A stretch of 64,000 nt of DNA, from contig OX579638.1 of the NCBI GenBank assembly GCA_951230915.1, positions 6,280,696 to 6,344,695 on the forward strand, written 5' to 3'. Below the pieces are notes generated by a model. The model made no database searches. It saw only the letters and a program-made list of their open reading frames with translations, and was not told the DNA's origin. Of this stretch, positions 35,710-49,400 are shown in pieces. Both the position numbers and the translations under genes were made by a program. Numbering within the stretch: the stretch's first letter is position 1; each line of letters begins with the position of its first letter. The stretch is from Antitrichia curtipendula (Eukaryota > Streptophyta > Bryopsida > Hypnales > Leucodontaceae).

Positions 35710-36770
35710 CTATTGGGAACTTAGGTAAATTACGGAGGCGATCGCAATGGTGGTTGCCATTTTTGCCGTAGAGTCTTGGGCCGCCTCCAATTTGTTGTCG
35801 TTTGCAGCAATGTCTTTGTTGACTTGTCGTTGCTGCTTGTCAACAAGAACCTTCTCTTCTAGCTCCCCCACTTTAGCAAGGGCTTTGCTCTTTCTACGCA
35901 ATTCTTCCTTCATGGAATTGAGCCGGTCGTCTTCTATTTCCAACTGCAGCTTATGGCCTTGTGCTTTCTTGTACGCATCCTTCAAATTAGAAAGACACTT
36001 CTCCTTACCTCGGAGGTCAATGCACTTCTTCTTCGCCTCCTTCAGCAACTCATCCACCTTCCGCATGCTAGTTTCTCCACCTCCACCGTGCTCAACAAAG
36101 TACTGACAACACTCCTTCACGATGTCCGCAAGCTGTTGCTTCAATGCTGGAGGGTCCAACTTGAGCGGATTGTTGTGCGTATGATTTTGACGCTCCTTTG
36201 TCACTTTGTCAATTGCCACTGCCCAATTGACTTTGTTTTTGCGTCCATTATCTTGATGGTAAAAGACACATGCGCGCAAGAACGTCTGGCTGAACCCTTT
36301 GTTGTCGGGAGAGTCACTGTATACTCGTTGGTAAATTCTCAGGTATGCTTCCCGGGCTTGAAGGTCCCGACACTTTTCAATCAAGTACCTCGTCTTATTG
36401 GCACCTTCCCCACGAGGCCAATCGCCCTCATACATCTCTGTTGGAACCATGCTCTCCGTCACCTCTTTCGGCGAACAACCCTCCTTGCAAAGTCCTACTA
36501 CCCTATGAAAGAACTCCTCGTCATAAACCGCCTTTGCTCTCCCTAACAAACACGGTGCCAACACAACTAGCCTCTCTCTTAACTCTATTGGAATCCCTTG
36601 TAAATCAAACAGCGCATCCCACGACAAGTCTGGCGAAATTGACTCTTTCAAATGAGCTTTTGATTTTAGAAGAGACTCTCGTTCCCGTTCCTCTGCCTGA
36701 AGAGCGCTTTGCCTTTGATAAGGCTTTTCGAACGACTTGCTCTGTTGCCACTCGACATGTTTGAAACAGG
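35710..36770 (-). CDS. Coiled-coil protein of a local repeated family
   Basis: A minus-strand frame is open from about 36770 to 35710; the part from 36651 gives 313 residues. N-terminal domain: LQGIPIELRERLVVLAPCLL, then DEEFFHRVVGLCKEGCSPKE, a helix REAYLRIYQRVYSDSPDNKG, the KVNWAVAIDKVTKE core, and LDPPALKQQLADIVKEC. The second half is a long coiled coil (KKCIDLRGKEKCLSNLKDAYK through EELRRKSKALAKVGELEEKV). The family recurs in broken form at 51867-52900 (plus), and its KVNW part at 32990-33274. Function unknown. The start is probably supplied by an upstream exon, since the frame is open to a pyrimidine-rich stretch at about 36780-36800. Confidence 0.6.
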
Positions 36771-36799
36771 CTCAAAGAAAAAGAAAAAAAATATAAAAT

Positions 36800-37717
36800 G
36801 CAGCGGAATTATAGAAGACAGCTTGGGCGATGGAAACACACTATTCAGAAGAATGAACTTGGAAACACAATACTGACAAGAAGAAGGAAGGTACGATTTT
36901 AGGGTTCAGATTTAGGCTGATGGCATTGATTACGCGTGATGGCAACGCCACCCTAAGCTGTCAACAGTCTGATGAGTACACCCTAAACCCTCAGATTAGT
37001 ATTAGTACATTGAATGATGACATGTTGCGTGTGATCATGCCTGGAACGAGGGACTAACGGGTATACACTAGAACTAGCAAGTCCACTCATAGTTAGTACA
37101 TTGTGGAAGTTCAGTCATTGGCTTGAGGGTCTAGTCTAGGGTCTAGACGGGAAAAGCTAGTACGTGAGCGGGGAGCCGGGAGCGAGGAGCGGGGAGCAAA
37201 GATTTCATCTTTTAATTTTTTGAAATTTTTACAAACCTAGAGAGGCAGACCTATGACCGTGGGTAATAATTGTACGGTCTTCTCAAAAACATTGGAGGTA
37301 GCACCTATTACCGTGGTAATGAAAATAGGGTCTGAAAGGGAGTACTACGAAAGTGAACCTACCACCGTGGATGAGGAAAGACCATGTAGAACACTAAAGC
37401 TGAAGAAAGTACCAACTTTTATGGAGTAGGTCCACATGAACTGTGAAAAAGAAAGGATAAATTACGCCAAAAACATTACCTAGTAATATAAGAAATGACA
37501 TGATATTCTACAAGTTCTGCCCACTTATTGGTTTAGGGTAACGCTGTATAAAACAATAAAAAATAGAGCAGAAGAATTGTAGTCCAGTGAATGTGTATTC
37601 TACATAACAAAGACAAGACCATAGAAATCAAAGGCAGTGGCCCTTTTAGTCTCACTGCAAAACATGAACGAAAATACAAAAGGTAGCAATCCCCCACGCA
37701 GTGGAACTGCAAAAAGT
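36800..37717. other. Intergenic stretch with a short repeated motif
   Basis: Contains the segment 37141-37197, which recurs in inverted form at 51078-51151 (listed separately), and a loosely repeated word around 'acctattaccgtgg' (37250-37375). Otherwise nothing supported. Confidence 0.4.
37141..37197 (+). repeat. Terminal-repeat-like segment, left copy
   Basis: Starts with the palindrome gtctagac, then ctagtacgtgagc, followed by gggagc/gaggagc words. The reverse complement of 51078-51151 has the same three parts in the same order. A weaker third relative (gagcagggagcaacgagcgg) lies at about 52843-52895. Confidence 0.6.
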
Positions 37718-40700
37718 CTAAGAAGACATACTATCACCACTGCAGTCTCCATAGATATCACCAGATCTACAACTAGATTCTGAATCTGAACAATCTGATG
37801 GAAACGAAGTATCAACAGCAGCATCTATGTCAAGATACTTTAGAACCCTGCGATCTACACCAAGTCCAGGTTGAGGTGCAAAACTGGATCCACTTTTGAG
37901 AGAAGCACGTGCCATTGCATCAGCATAGACAGGTAGAGAAAAAGACTTCTCAGGGCTATGAGGCAGTCCTGATTGCAAGGCGAAAGTAGGAGTTGGACTC
38001 CTCAAGCTCGAGCTGAACATACAAGAAGTCAATGAAGGGATTAGTATAGGAAAGAGTGAAAATAAATTCATAGCAATACTAACTTATTTAAACCTCCATA
38101 TTCAAAGCATGATAAAAACTTACTTACAGAATCTATGGCGTGGAACAATGGTCGACTCCGCAATCTCTTCATCCACTAAGACCTCAGAGGCCTCTCCAGC
38201 ATCAAGACGTTGCTTCTTGGAGACCTCAGGGACAGAGACCACGATGAGGGGCTCCAAAATTGCCTTGAAGATCAGCTGATCCACCCCCATGGCCACGAAA
38301 TGGCGACCAGCCTTTCGACAAGCGTGGACAGAAGCTCCTGTATTAAATCCAAGAATGAGTAAGGAAAAGTGAGTGAACAAGAAATCAAAACACTTTGATA
38401 AATAGATTCAGAAGGAAGCCCTTACTAGTGGATGCAGTGCAATCAAGCACTATGTCACCAAACTGCGTGGTAGACTCAATCAGCGTCTGGAGAAGTATAG
38501 GGTCCTTCTCCCTACCTCCTCTCCAAGGAGTAGTGCCTCTCATCAGCTGTGTGTCCTTTGTCACCAAGTTGAAGAGGACATCATCAGCAGCGACGTTGAT
38601 TCCTATAGAATCGAGCTCTGGCACAGGCGTAATGGAGAAGGTGGAGGCTGGTACCCCGGGAAAGCTCCTCACAAACAGTTGAATGCAGAATCTCAAAGTC
38701 TACAAAATAAATGAAACGACACATAGAATTAGTAAAAGAAAGGTCAATGAAGCAGGTGCCAATGACAAGAGTAAATCAAAAAGGCATGATTCACTCACAG
38801 TCCTTGAAGCGGTCCTGGCACTAGTTAGGGGCAAGCGATTAACTCCCATGAATTCCTTGAAGAGTGAGAAGTGGTAAGCCCTCAGGCAGCCTTGAATATC
38901 AGCCCTGATTTGAAGATCATCTGGATGAAACAATAGGAGCACCCCGTTGTCGTGAACCAATTCACAAGCACTCTCAAAAACCGTCTCCACAAATAAACTT
39001 GGAAGCTTGTTCCACTCTGGAATCAATGAGCCAGGAGAGGTCACCGCTGGAACCGGAAGACCTTCAGGAATGTCCACCACCATGAGATCGAGTAGGCCAC
39101 CAACGGCTGGGACACCTCTCAAGGTTCGGGCTTTGTCAGTTTTGTGTTGCACAAGTCAAACAAAATTTAGAATGATACTCCATGCAATAATACAACAATG
39201 ACATCATAAAGAAATGGAAATTAAGAGATGGAGAATACCTTCTCAAGGAAGGCTTGCAATTCCATCCATTCCTTCGGGAAGGCATTGTGCTGCTCAAAAT
39301 ACGATACAACGGCATCTAGAGATGAAGAGAGGAAAAGCTCATCCAGATGCAACGTCCCCCCTGAGCAATCTTGGAAAGCAGGTGATGTACACTGCTGCAA
39401 TCTTGAAGCTGAGAGCTCAACAAACGAGGAATCCCGCTTGCGAGGGTTCTGTGACATAGATCCAGTGGAAGCCTCTGGATACACAAGCGCTGGAGTAGAA
39501 GCAGCACCTACTTTTGACTTCCCTGATTGCCCAATTCTCTTGGCATCCCTTTGTACATCCCTTTTTGCCTTGTCCTTGACCTTCTGGGCCTCCTTGTCAG
39601 CTCTAGCCTTGGCCTTTTCCGCATCCTTGGTTCTCTGGTTTAAAATCTTGTTCCTCTCCTTCTCGGGAAGCATATAGATGTCCACCTCTTGCACCTCATC
39701 CTCGGGCACCTCACCTTGGTCAGGAGCAACACTATCAGCTGCATCAGAAGCCTTCTTCGCGTCTTCCTCTTCAACTGGGCAGAAGGACTTCCCGCATTCA
39801 ATGTACCAGCAACATGCCTTGAGATGCGCAACAGACCAAAAACGAGCATGCCAAGCGTTGTACATGCAAAGAACGGAGTTCTTGTCTGTCCAAGCAGTCA
39901 AGTATTGGGGAAGGTGAGGCTCTTCAATGGCACCAAGTGGAAGGAGCTCCCTCTTGAAGTACCTGATGTAGAAAAACAATGAATAAATTATTAAGCTACA
40001 ATCCACCATATCAATGGAATGCAAACAACATAAACCAATTAAGAAGTGAGTTCATACCTATACACGGCTCGCTTCACAGCAAAGTCCGTTTGCTTCTGGT
40101 TTACAAATGCCTTCGTCTTCGTGTAGGACTCCTTGCCTCTGAAGAAGCCAATAAATTCATGCTCCCAAATTTGATTATGCCAAGCCTGGATGTACTGAGA
40201 GATGGACCTGGGCTTCTGCGCGACATCCATGTTTATTGCCAGGCCGTCGTCCTTCACGCTCTTCGTGAACAGATCAACAACACCGTCCTCAAGCTGTAGG
40301 AGATGACAAAATAGAACCAAAATTAAAAATCGCAATGTGTAGGGTTCAGTTAATTATAGGCTACATCATCACTGCCTTATATGAAAAAGAAAAGAAGTTA
40401 ATGATGACTACATCAAATACTAACTCTACGATTATGGAGTCAACAAATATCACAGTTGATGATGAATTAAAGTATATGAAGACTATGAATCTGGAATACT
40501 CACCCCTGCCCAAAATGAGGCCTTGTTTAGCCAGCCCTCGAAGTCTTTTTCAGTGAATCCCTTAGGGGGGAAGTGGACAGCTTCACGAGAGTGGATGCTT
40601 GAATTCCAATTCTGAAGCCAACGGACTTTAAACTCCTGACCAGCACAGGCCGTTGCAATGAGCTGTAGCTTCTCTAGAGACATCTCCGGCTTCTCGTTAT

Positions 40701-42441
40701 TGCTCCAGTGCTTCGTGATCTGCAACATGTACAGGGGCTGTTAGTACATTACAAACCATGAACAAGAAGGTCCTGCAGAGGAGGCTTGAAAGGGAAACCA
40801 ACCTCTTCAAGAAACTTATCACCAAACTTCGGATTGGCAATCGAGAGATACTTGAAGAACTGGCCCTTGAACGACTGATGCTTGATCCTTGCTGCAGCTC
40901 TCATGGCCGTAGTAACGCCTGCGTCGGTCCTGACTTCCTTAGGTGTCTCATCATAGTATTTTCTTGCCGCATCATCGGAGGCCTCCCCAATCTCTTGCTG
41001 CAATTAGAAATGAATAAGTAGCATTAAAAAGGATGTTACGAAATCATATGATAAATAGTAATTTCATCAGCACAATAGGTAGGAAGGATTATTACCCTGA
41101 AGAGAAGCGCGACGAAGACATCAGTAGTCAGTGGATACCATGTCTTCTCAATGTGGGGGCTGTTTACACACCTCTTGTATTCCTCCTCAGTAAGCCATGT
41201 CTTGAGGCTCTCAAGTGGCATGCACCCAACAGACTTCACACGGTATAGTGTGTGCACCATGCTCGTCTTCACATGGGAGTGCTCATTGGACCTGAGGATG
41301 CATAATGATAGTAAGAAACAAGCTTTTGTAGAAACAAATAACAATTAAAAAAAAATGTAGTAAGAAATCTTACTTGTTAATGTCGTGCATGGCGTTCATA
41401 AGAAGGGCTACCTTGCCCTTTGTGTCGAGGCAAATGCTGTCCACGGAGTAATGCCAATCTTGCTCATCCCTATGAAGTCGGTCAATGTATCCTGTCCAAG
41501 CTTTGAAACGATGGTTCCCATCACAAATGAAGAACATACGACCACACAGGAACATGAGATTAGGATCTAAAGACAATTTCGCCTCAAATGCATCATTAAT
41601 TGAGGTCCACTGAGGTCCCCAATTACTAGTGTCTACATCCTTCACAAGCCTCTCCTCCCCGTTCTCGTTTGTCGTGGATACATAGAACACGGATGCTCCC
41701 GGCCTATATCCATGGGTAAACTCAGCCTCCAACCTCTTGATGTCCTGGGCAAGAGTTGGGCGGACTAATGGCATGTATACCATCCGGCAGAGCGGTATCT
41801 CGAACCTCGAGGCCTCCTTGGGCGATAACCTCATAGTCTCAATGCAATGGATGCTATTTGACTTCTGCTGGTTTCGCAACTCGTCCTCATTAAGCTTGAA
41901 CATGGCCTCCTCTGCCTCATCCTCACTGACATCGATCGCCGTCCGTGGCTCGGAGGTTCCCTCTCCAAAAGTCTCGGGCTGTGCCGAAGTGTTCCGATCT
42001 TGAACCATGATCTGCCCTCCAAATAATTAGATTATTATTAGCTCGCACTGTGTACATGAGTATAATATAGCAGCCCTCCCATATATATGCAGTTTCCTAC
42101 GTTCACGAACATGTATACACACAACAGGGAAGACAAAACAAGAACAACAGGTCATAATGAAATTCCAAATATCATGCATATGTAAAATGACTTGGCCAGA
42201 GTCTCACCTTCAATGGTAATGAACTCCGATCAGAGAAATTTCCGAAGTAGTAAACCTATACAAATTACGGAATGCACAGTTAGTAACTCGCAAGGTCAAA
42301 GCGTATTTAGAAATAATCTGTACCCTGGACTAAGGATTACAAAATTATAAGTCAAATAAATGCTTTATTTATGGCACTTACTTGATTCAAACGAGGGCTG
42401 ATTTGGGTGCTTTCACTCGCATCCCGCTTATCCCCCTGGTC
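37718..42441 (-). CDS. Gene A: ParB-like domain fused to degenerate DNA N4/N6 methyltransferase
   Basis: Twelve exons reconstructed by GT-AG sites and phase: 42441-42382, 42255-42208, 42011-41374, 41291-41096, 40997-40803, 40719-40504, 40293-40058, 39962-39239, about 39130-38799, 38699-38426, 38337-38124, 38012-37718 (stop TAG). Together they encode about 1,140 codons. Exon 3 carries LCRM..PLVRPTLAQDIKRLEAEF and DGNHR (41508-41522), typical of ParB/sulfiredoxin-like domains. Exons 8-9 hold a Lys/Ala-rich linker and DLMVVDIPEGLPVP, the place of methylase motif IV ([DS]PP[YFW]) but altered (39063-39074). Exon 10 ends KDPILLQTLIE...GDIVLDCTAST (motifs X and I), and exon 11 continues ASVHACRKAGRHFVAMGVD (motif II-like). 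The order IV before I is that of beta-class methylases. Exon 9 lacks an AG acceptor in the right phase (one nucleotide off), and the exon 10/11 join gives Arg where gene B has Gly. Exons lie upstream of the first ATG at 42008, so the true start may be further 5'. Confidence 0.75.
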
Positions 42442-42594
42442 CTACAACAGAAGAACATCCAAAGTTACATTTCCGTATTTGGATATCACAAAGCATATGA
42501 AAATACGAATGCCTGGGAACAATGTTGTCCAGTCCATTACTACCACTATGAACATCTATAAAATCAAAACATCAATACATCATGAACATCTTAA

Positions 42595-43335
42595 ATCGAA
42601 TCCGAGAACCAGCTACACAAGACGTGCTTCGCAGGTCGACCATCGGGATCGCCTTAGACACCTCGGCACCGAGGCTGACCGAGACGGAGCACTGGACGCT
42701 GGTTGTGTAGAGAGACGTGTTTTTCCTAGTGGACGAACTGAAATTGGAAACAAGAACTAGTGACCCAAGATGTGCTTCGCAGGGCGACCTTCGAGATCGC
42801 CGCGTACACCTCGGCCCCAAGGCTGAACGACACGGATCACCGGACGCTGGGTGATTCAAGAAACGAGTCTGCGCTTGCGGAACTTCTTAAAGCAAAACCG
42901 AGAACAAGCCAAACGAGACGTGCTTCGCAGGTCGACCACCGGGATCGCCTCAGACACCTCGGCCTCGAGGCTGACCGAGACGGAGCACCGGACGTTGATT
43001 GAGTCAAGAATTGAGTCAGCCATAGCTGAAGAACTTAAATCGAAACCGAGAACCATTGACCCGAGATGTGCTTCGCAGAGCAACTGTTGATATTGCCTTT
43101 TAAGCCTCGGTCACGAGGCTGATCAAAATGGAGCACACAACGCTGGTTGATTCAAGCAATGAATCGGCTGTAGCGCCTAAACAAAAATTAGAAACGAGAA
43201 CAATTGACCCGAGAGTTGCTTCGGAGGTCGGCCTTTGAGAACGCCTCAAACACCTCGGCCCCGAGGCTGACCTAATCAAAAGACAGGACGTTGAATGCGT
43301 CAAGAATCGCCGTAGTAGACGCTGCCAAGGTAACA
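42595..43335. repeat. 148-bp tandem array with conserved palindrome, upstream of gene A
   Basis: Five units. The palindrome CCTCGG-N2-CCGAGG, or a close variant, starts at 42661, 42809, 42957, 43105 and 43253, an exact 148-bp period. Other conserved words are gtgcttcgcaggtcgacc, acacctcggc and gaggctgaccgag. Degenerate palindromes (cctcggcggcgagg at about 43568, cctcggagctgagg at about 43825) continue downstream without the period. The array lies immediately 5' of gene A's first recognised exon. Confidence 0.9.
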
Positions 43336-46300
43336 AGCAGCAAAAATTCACGAGGTCTGTACCAGCAAAGCACCTGGATCTACAAATCGGCGAAAGGCAG
43401 TCCATGTGCCGCTTTTGGCATCCGCATCAGCACGTCAGGTACCATCGGCAGCGAGGCTATTCAAGAAGGACACTCGGACGTCACAAGCGGAAGCGGAATC
43501 TAAGAAGTAACGCTAAACTAACTGAACGGGAGGACCCACATTTCAAGTCTAGAGAATGCCTCCAGGATGCCTCGGCGGCGAGGCTACAGCGGCAACTCCA
43601 GAGGCAGTTAGATGCGGTTTAGTACAAGCGTTTTACCTGGATCTTCGGCGACTCAATATCCTCCCAATACTCGTGTTCTCTTCCGGTGCTCAAGAAATCA
43701 AAAGGAACAATACGCCGAGACTGCTTGAAATGTGTGATAACCTAACTAGTATCAAGATACACCATCGCGAATTTCTCAAATCCCTTTGCCTCTCCAGACG
43801 ACCGCCGCAGAGCCCCTGTCGTCCTCGGAGCTGAGGCTACTTCGGGAGAGTTCCTGGATGTGATCGGATGCTCAAGAATTCGGGACCAGACCCTTACAGA
43901 CGTCAAATGCGGTAACCTAGGCGGAGCCGCGTTTTGTGTCCAGGGCGCGTTCTGCGGATACCTCAACGGCGGGACTACCTCGGCCACAGCAGATGAAAAT
44001 GTTAATCAATGCAGCTGCTGTCCCTTATCTTCACTCTCGGTGACCCACTGTACTCATTTCCCGTGATCTACTCCGCGGCTTAACCCTAAATCCAGTCAAA
44101 TTCTGAAGAGCATTCAATCAAGTCTTACCCGAAATTTTGCGATAGACAAATAAACCTAAGTGGAATGCAGACAAACCTGCGAGAAATCGTATCAGACAGG
44201 AAAGAATACGTTGCCTCTCAAGACGACCGCGGGGTTACCCCAGTTGTACCTGGAGTTGCGTTACTTCGGCAAGATCTCCGGACGTAATGCGGGGATCCCG
44301 AAACTGACGATAGAAAATACAGGGGCGACGAGTGAAATGATCTAACGGGGGTTTCGGTGAAAACAATCGGAAGCCACAGAAAGAAAGAACTGAAATCGGT
44401 TTATCACCTCCGCCGTTCGATACCTTCGGTCACTCCCGCTCCGTCCCGTACTCGTGGAAATTCCGACAGCCTCAACTCGCAGTGCGTCAACGGTATCAAG
44501 CTGGAGGACAAGCACAATAACTCAGAAATTTTTCGAGAACTCTAAGTAAACATGCAGGCCCGTGCTCCTCCAATTTGGTCGGTGGTGGTACAGGGTTTAG
44601 TACCTTAACTCGCATCAGTTGATACTAAATGCGCAAACTTCAAAAATCCATCCCTTTAAACACTTGTAGACTCCAAATCGACCAAAAGTTTCATTCTTCT
44701 AAGGTTACGGTGGTTACTTTCTCCTGTCTCAAATATAACAAAGTTTCTAGTTTTTCGGTTCCCTGTCCCCTAACTTGCAGACAATTACTATCATTTACTA
44801 AAATCATTAAAATCTCCACCCGGGACATGCGCTCTCAAACATGACTCGTAACTCAGTAAGGACTATTGGAACTTCGTAAGGCCGCAAACCAGTATAAGAT
44901 GTAACAGAACTCTCGACAAAGGTCTCCAGGTGTAAAGAAGGAGTTCAACGTTGATGTTTTCTTACACTGACACGGAAACATCATGGCACCGAGAACCTTA
45001 ATTCCATGCTTAACCTGATTACATCATGAATCCATTAGGATGGACGCTCTCAGTATCTAATTTGAACAAGGCGAATATCAGCTTCTAGGCGTTGAATCAT
45101 TAGTTAATGTAGGACCAAGTCATTGACAATTTAGTGGTAAAATTCTAATGGAAGAAGTTCACTCTAACGTTTGTTCATAATAACCAACTCAATGACCCCC
45201 ACATGGATCTTAATTCCCATTAGTCATGATATGATACTAACCGTTATGCTGCATCTCCTTGATGAAATAACATTCTCACATCTCAGCAATTTTACTTCAC
45301 CATCATGTTCCTGAATACTATGAAGGCAAGGTTGTAGACTCGGTCCTCGTGCTTTGTCATGATCGAAGGTGTCCCCTACTTCACTTGGAAATGATAGAAC
45401 CTTGGTAACCAACTCCAATTGAGTTTCACCAACCTTAGATGACTCCCTCTTCACTCTTGATCGTTGCAAAACTTTCCTGCTAGAATATCTAAACCCTGAG
45501 CGTCTCCTCCTCTTCCTGGTCTCACAGGACACAATAGCCTCATCTAACTCATTCATTTGCCCTAAAAAATCGGTAACTCCTAGCCTCAATTATTATAAGG
45601 ATGTCTCCTGAAAGACCCACCTTATATAGTATACTAAGTTTACAGTTGCACCGAAAATTACTGACACTGAGAGTATGGTGATTATGGCCTTAGACCTGGT
45701 TATAGAACATTGACAGATAGTTTTTACTCCCTCTGTCATGGGACAGAAGACTTGAAATAAATCCTGCATACTATAGCTGTTGTGTATTTTATTTATTCCT
45801 ACACTTCAATATTTTACAAAACAGCGAGCATTTAAATCAATTAAGTATGAATATATCCACTTCCACTATATGACATAGAAGATTATGAGTTCTTCATCTA
45901 ATGTTCTTATTGAGATTCTTGGGCATTAGTGACAATGTACACCTTCTTATACATCGGCAAAAATTACTAAAGCATATTATGTGTGGTAAAGAACTCAAAA
46001 GTCTTCTAATATAAGAAGTAATATTATCTGCCCAATCGTTTGTTCAAGTCATATATCATAATTTACTTTACATGAAATAGAAATATCAACAATAACATTC
46101 AACTACAAATAGTGTTTCCCAAAATTTGAAATTAGATGGCGTCTCTCCTTTTGATATTGGTACTGCCCTCATTTATGAGTGCTACTAACATTTATTATTT
46201 TCAACTTGCATTAAACATCACGAGCCTATATCCCTAAATATATCTCCATTAGTTGTGTGTTACCAAACTATAATTTCACTCTGACACAACCTCATTTTGG

Positions 46301-46400
46301 CGATTCCTGCCTTCAATTGCCGTCATATACATCTTCGTCTTGTAAAATATGTCAGGGTCACAGCCCCTCACATTTGGCCCTTCCATGATTTAAATGGTTT
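43336..46400. other. Stretch with decayed repeats, no supported gene
   Basis: The GC-rich part to about 44500 contains diverged relatives of its own segments (for example about 43786-43846 against 44211-44269, sharing ttgcctctc-agacgaccgc and gttacttcgg-like words). A 121-codon minus-strand frame at 45224-45589 is basic (RKRRRRSGFRYSSRK) but unrecognised. The rest is AT-rich and leads into the MULE gene. Confidence 0.4.
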
Positions 46401-46448
46401 CATGGATTGCGCATAGCACTACTCACATTCTCAATCTTTCATTTCAAC

Positions 46449-49400
46449 ATGGCTGCTCATATTCCTTTTGCCCCTAATCCTAGGTTAGCTGTTATCTATT
46501 CGAATAGTGAAGGGGTTCCAGTTTCTTTTCCATTAGGCAATGACGGAGTAGCTCATGTCACCTCGTTGAGATTGAGTCTGAGGTTCCAGATGAGTGAGGA
46601 CATCATGTTCATTGATGAAGAGGTCTACGATGCACAATCTGGAGATCTTATTCACACTATTGGACAGTCTCCAGTTTGTGACGGAGCCACTAAGAAATGG
46701 TTGCTCAATGCTGGAAGATATCGAGTATACGGCGTAAGTCAGTCAATCATGGAAGCATCCACAGAGTTTGTCACACCCCATCGATCGTCCACTTGCAACG
46801 TTCAGGTCGCCTCGCACACACGGGTGAAGTTAGAACATGTTGATGAGTTCATCACAGTTTTCAGTGAAGATTCAGACAGGAACTCTCCAGTAGTACCACT
46901 TCCCGTCACTTCTCCATTGGTCAATAGTACTTTACATGAGTCAAGTTTGAAGTCTTCTTCTCCGTTGAGTTGTCCTTCGACCCTCGTCTTTTCTCCAAAG
47001 TGCCTGAGTGTTGTTGATTCCTTGAAGAGGATTCGGGCTATCAAAGGAGTTAGGAATGTCTTCAAGACACTTGATTTTGATACTCTTGACGTCCATAGGG
47101 TCAAGTTCCTCCCTCCTACATTTAGTGGAGATGTCCTTTTTGAATTACCACCAATACCAAAGACGGGTCCATTCCATATGATGCATGGAATGGACAAGCG
47201 TCATGATGGTCATGCTTGGACCAAAACAGTAACCTCAAATATCAAGAATAATGTTGGCTTGACATTCCGTACTTCTACGTGCATTGGTCACCTCCGCTGT
47301 GACAATCAAGAGTGTGAATACACTACCCGCATTCATCGCACCTCCCAGGTCAATGAGAGGGAATGGGATGGATTCACTGTGAAGACGATTCCGGCTGGCC
47401 AGTTCGCACCTCCTGGGTCGACCTTAGTCTGCAAGATCTGTAAAGTTCCACCGACTTGTGTTGCAACTTGTGTTGTTAGAGTCTACTATGTCTATGGAGA
47501 TGCTAACATGACTCGTGCTTGCCTGCATCTGGGAGTTCATGACCATCCTGTAAAGGTGGGTGAAGACCAGGAGATCAAGGAGAAGACGCGTCAACTTATC
47601 GAATAACATGTCGAGAGGACTCCCAAGGCCACTAACTCTGCAATCGTCATGGAGGCTAGTAAGGAGCTTGTCGGTGTTTTACTCATTAATCCAGAAGAGG
47701 AGAAAGTACGGAAATTCGACTTGGGGGAGTTAGTCCCTGTTCTCGAGAAGTGCAAGTACATGAGCTCCCCAAGCATCAAGAACAACGTCACTACATTTAG
47801 GTACATTCGAAGATTTGGAATCATGGACGGCATCGCCACACTTAGAGGTTGTAGCCATTGGGCCTACGTGTAGGAGAACAAGTTTCCAGGACAGGGCTCC
47901 GACTCGGACAAGGTATATGTTTTCAAGATGTCCGAGGTGGGGCCCGGATCTGGGGTACACTTGATCAAACGAATGCAGCCTGGAGGAGATCTGGAGAAGT
48001 TGTGGATTATGTTTGATCACGTCAAAAGAGTCAAGCATTGGACCACCATGGCTTGCCATGTATATAACTCCGCTTATTGTCGAGTCATGACCATTGCGGT
48101 CTGTGATATGCAGTCAGAGGATGCAGTTGCTCAAATGGTACTTTGGAAGAACTTGAATGCTGTCATGGCCAGGCACGGTATTCCGTCAGTAAAGTTCAAG
48201 GGCTTCATGGCGGACAGCGCACAGACAAACTGGAATGCTGTCAGGGTGATTTACGATAGTGGTGATGCCACGATTCCCATGAAAGACCAAGAGAGGACGT
48301 GCCTCTTCCATTGGGCCCAGTCCCTTGAAAAGCATACGAAGGCCGATATCTGTGCCGACCTCCAACACCAGCACCGTCAACTCTATAGGCAGTACAAGAA
48401 TGCAGCTTCAGCTTCAGAATCTGAAACTCTATACCTTGCAATTCGTGCATGGTGGCTCTCCTCGGGGGCCACATCCGAGGAAGGATTGAGCCGTCTGGAG
48501 CTCTGGTTGGCATTCTGGCACTTCCGCTATCGCCAATGGGGTGGATTCATGCAGCTGGTAATTTTGCTATTGTTCGTCACTTTTCATATGACATTATCTT
48601 CTCTTTGGTCATTCTGGTTCTTGATATCTCCCTTTGATTTTCGTCTGTGTCTCGGCCATGTGCAGGATCTCACCGAGTCGGAGCTTGCTGAGATGCCCTC
48701 TTGTAATCTCGCCAAATCAATGCAACACAAATGGAATCAGCAGTTTGGCAACCGAGGTACTGATTTGTATACTGCTACTGTCGATGATTTCATCCGGGCA
48801 CTTATCCGATATTACCAGTATCTAAAGGGCGACCGCGATGGCACTGGTCCGGGGAAAGAAGAATTGCAGCTTCGCGCTGCCCAACGCATAGCCGAACGAA
48901 CTGGGGACCCCAAAGTGCTAAACGTTGCTATGGCCAAATTGCCAGGAGCAGAGCTCTTTTGCACTCGTGACCCTCATTTGACTGGCGAGGAGGTCTTTGG
49001 CTCTCAAAAGCGAAAAGCCGATGTTCCACTTGGATTTAAGGTGAGTCACACCGGCCGGATAAGGTAAACTTCTCTCGTCCACGGATTGCAACCAGGTCAA
49101 GCCGAGCTAATCATGCGAGTTGCAGTCTTCCCGATGTAATGGAAGAACTCTCTCCCGAGCTGCAAGACGACGAAGCACTCAACAACGAAGATATGACGAC
49201 CGACGTAGGGCGAACTAGTCATGTGACTGTTGTATACGAAACTGCTTGTAAGGAGACGGAGTGGCACATTGCAAAGCTGCCCAAGACCTCAGCAAAGGCT
49301 TGCTTCGCCCAGCAAGCTATCACCAAGAAAAAGTGCAAGGCCAAAATTGTTCAGTGCAACAAATCCACTACAGCCCCCACATATACCGGAGTCATGCAAA

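Noticed and set aside
19893..47873. A variant genetic code with TAG/TAA as glutamine, as in some ulvophyte algae
   Set aside because: Genes A and B together have about 2,200 codons with many Gln codons, all CAA/CAG and no in-frame TAR, and end at TAG and TAA at homologous positions. The TAR-interrupted frames are transposon-like or decayed.
48558..48665. Membrane segment in the MULE protein
   Set aside because: The hydrophobic run is a T-rich intron of 108 bp with a GTAATT donor and GTGCAG acceptor that happens to be open in frame.
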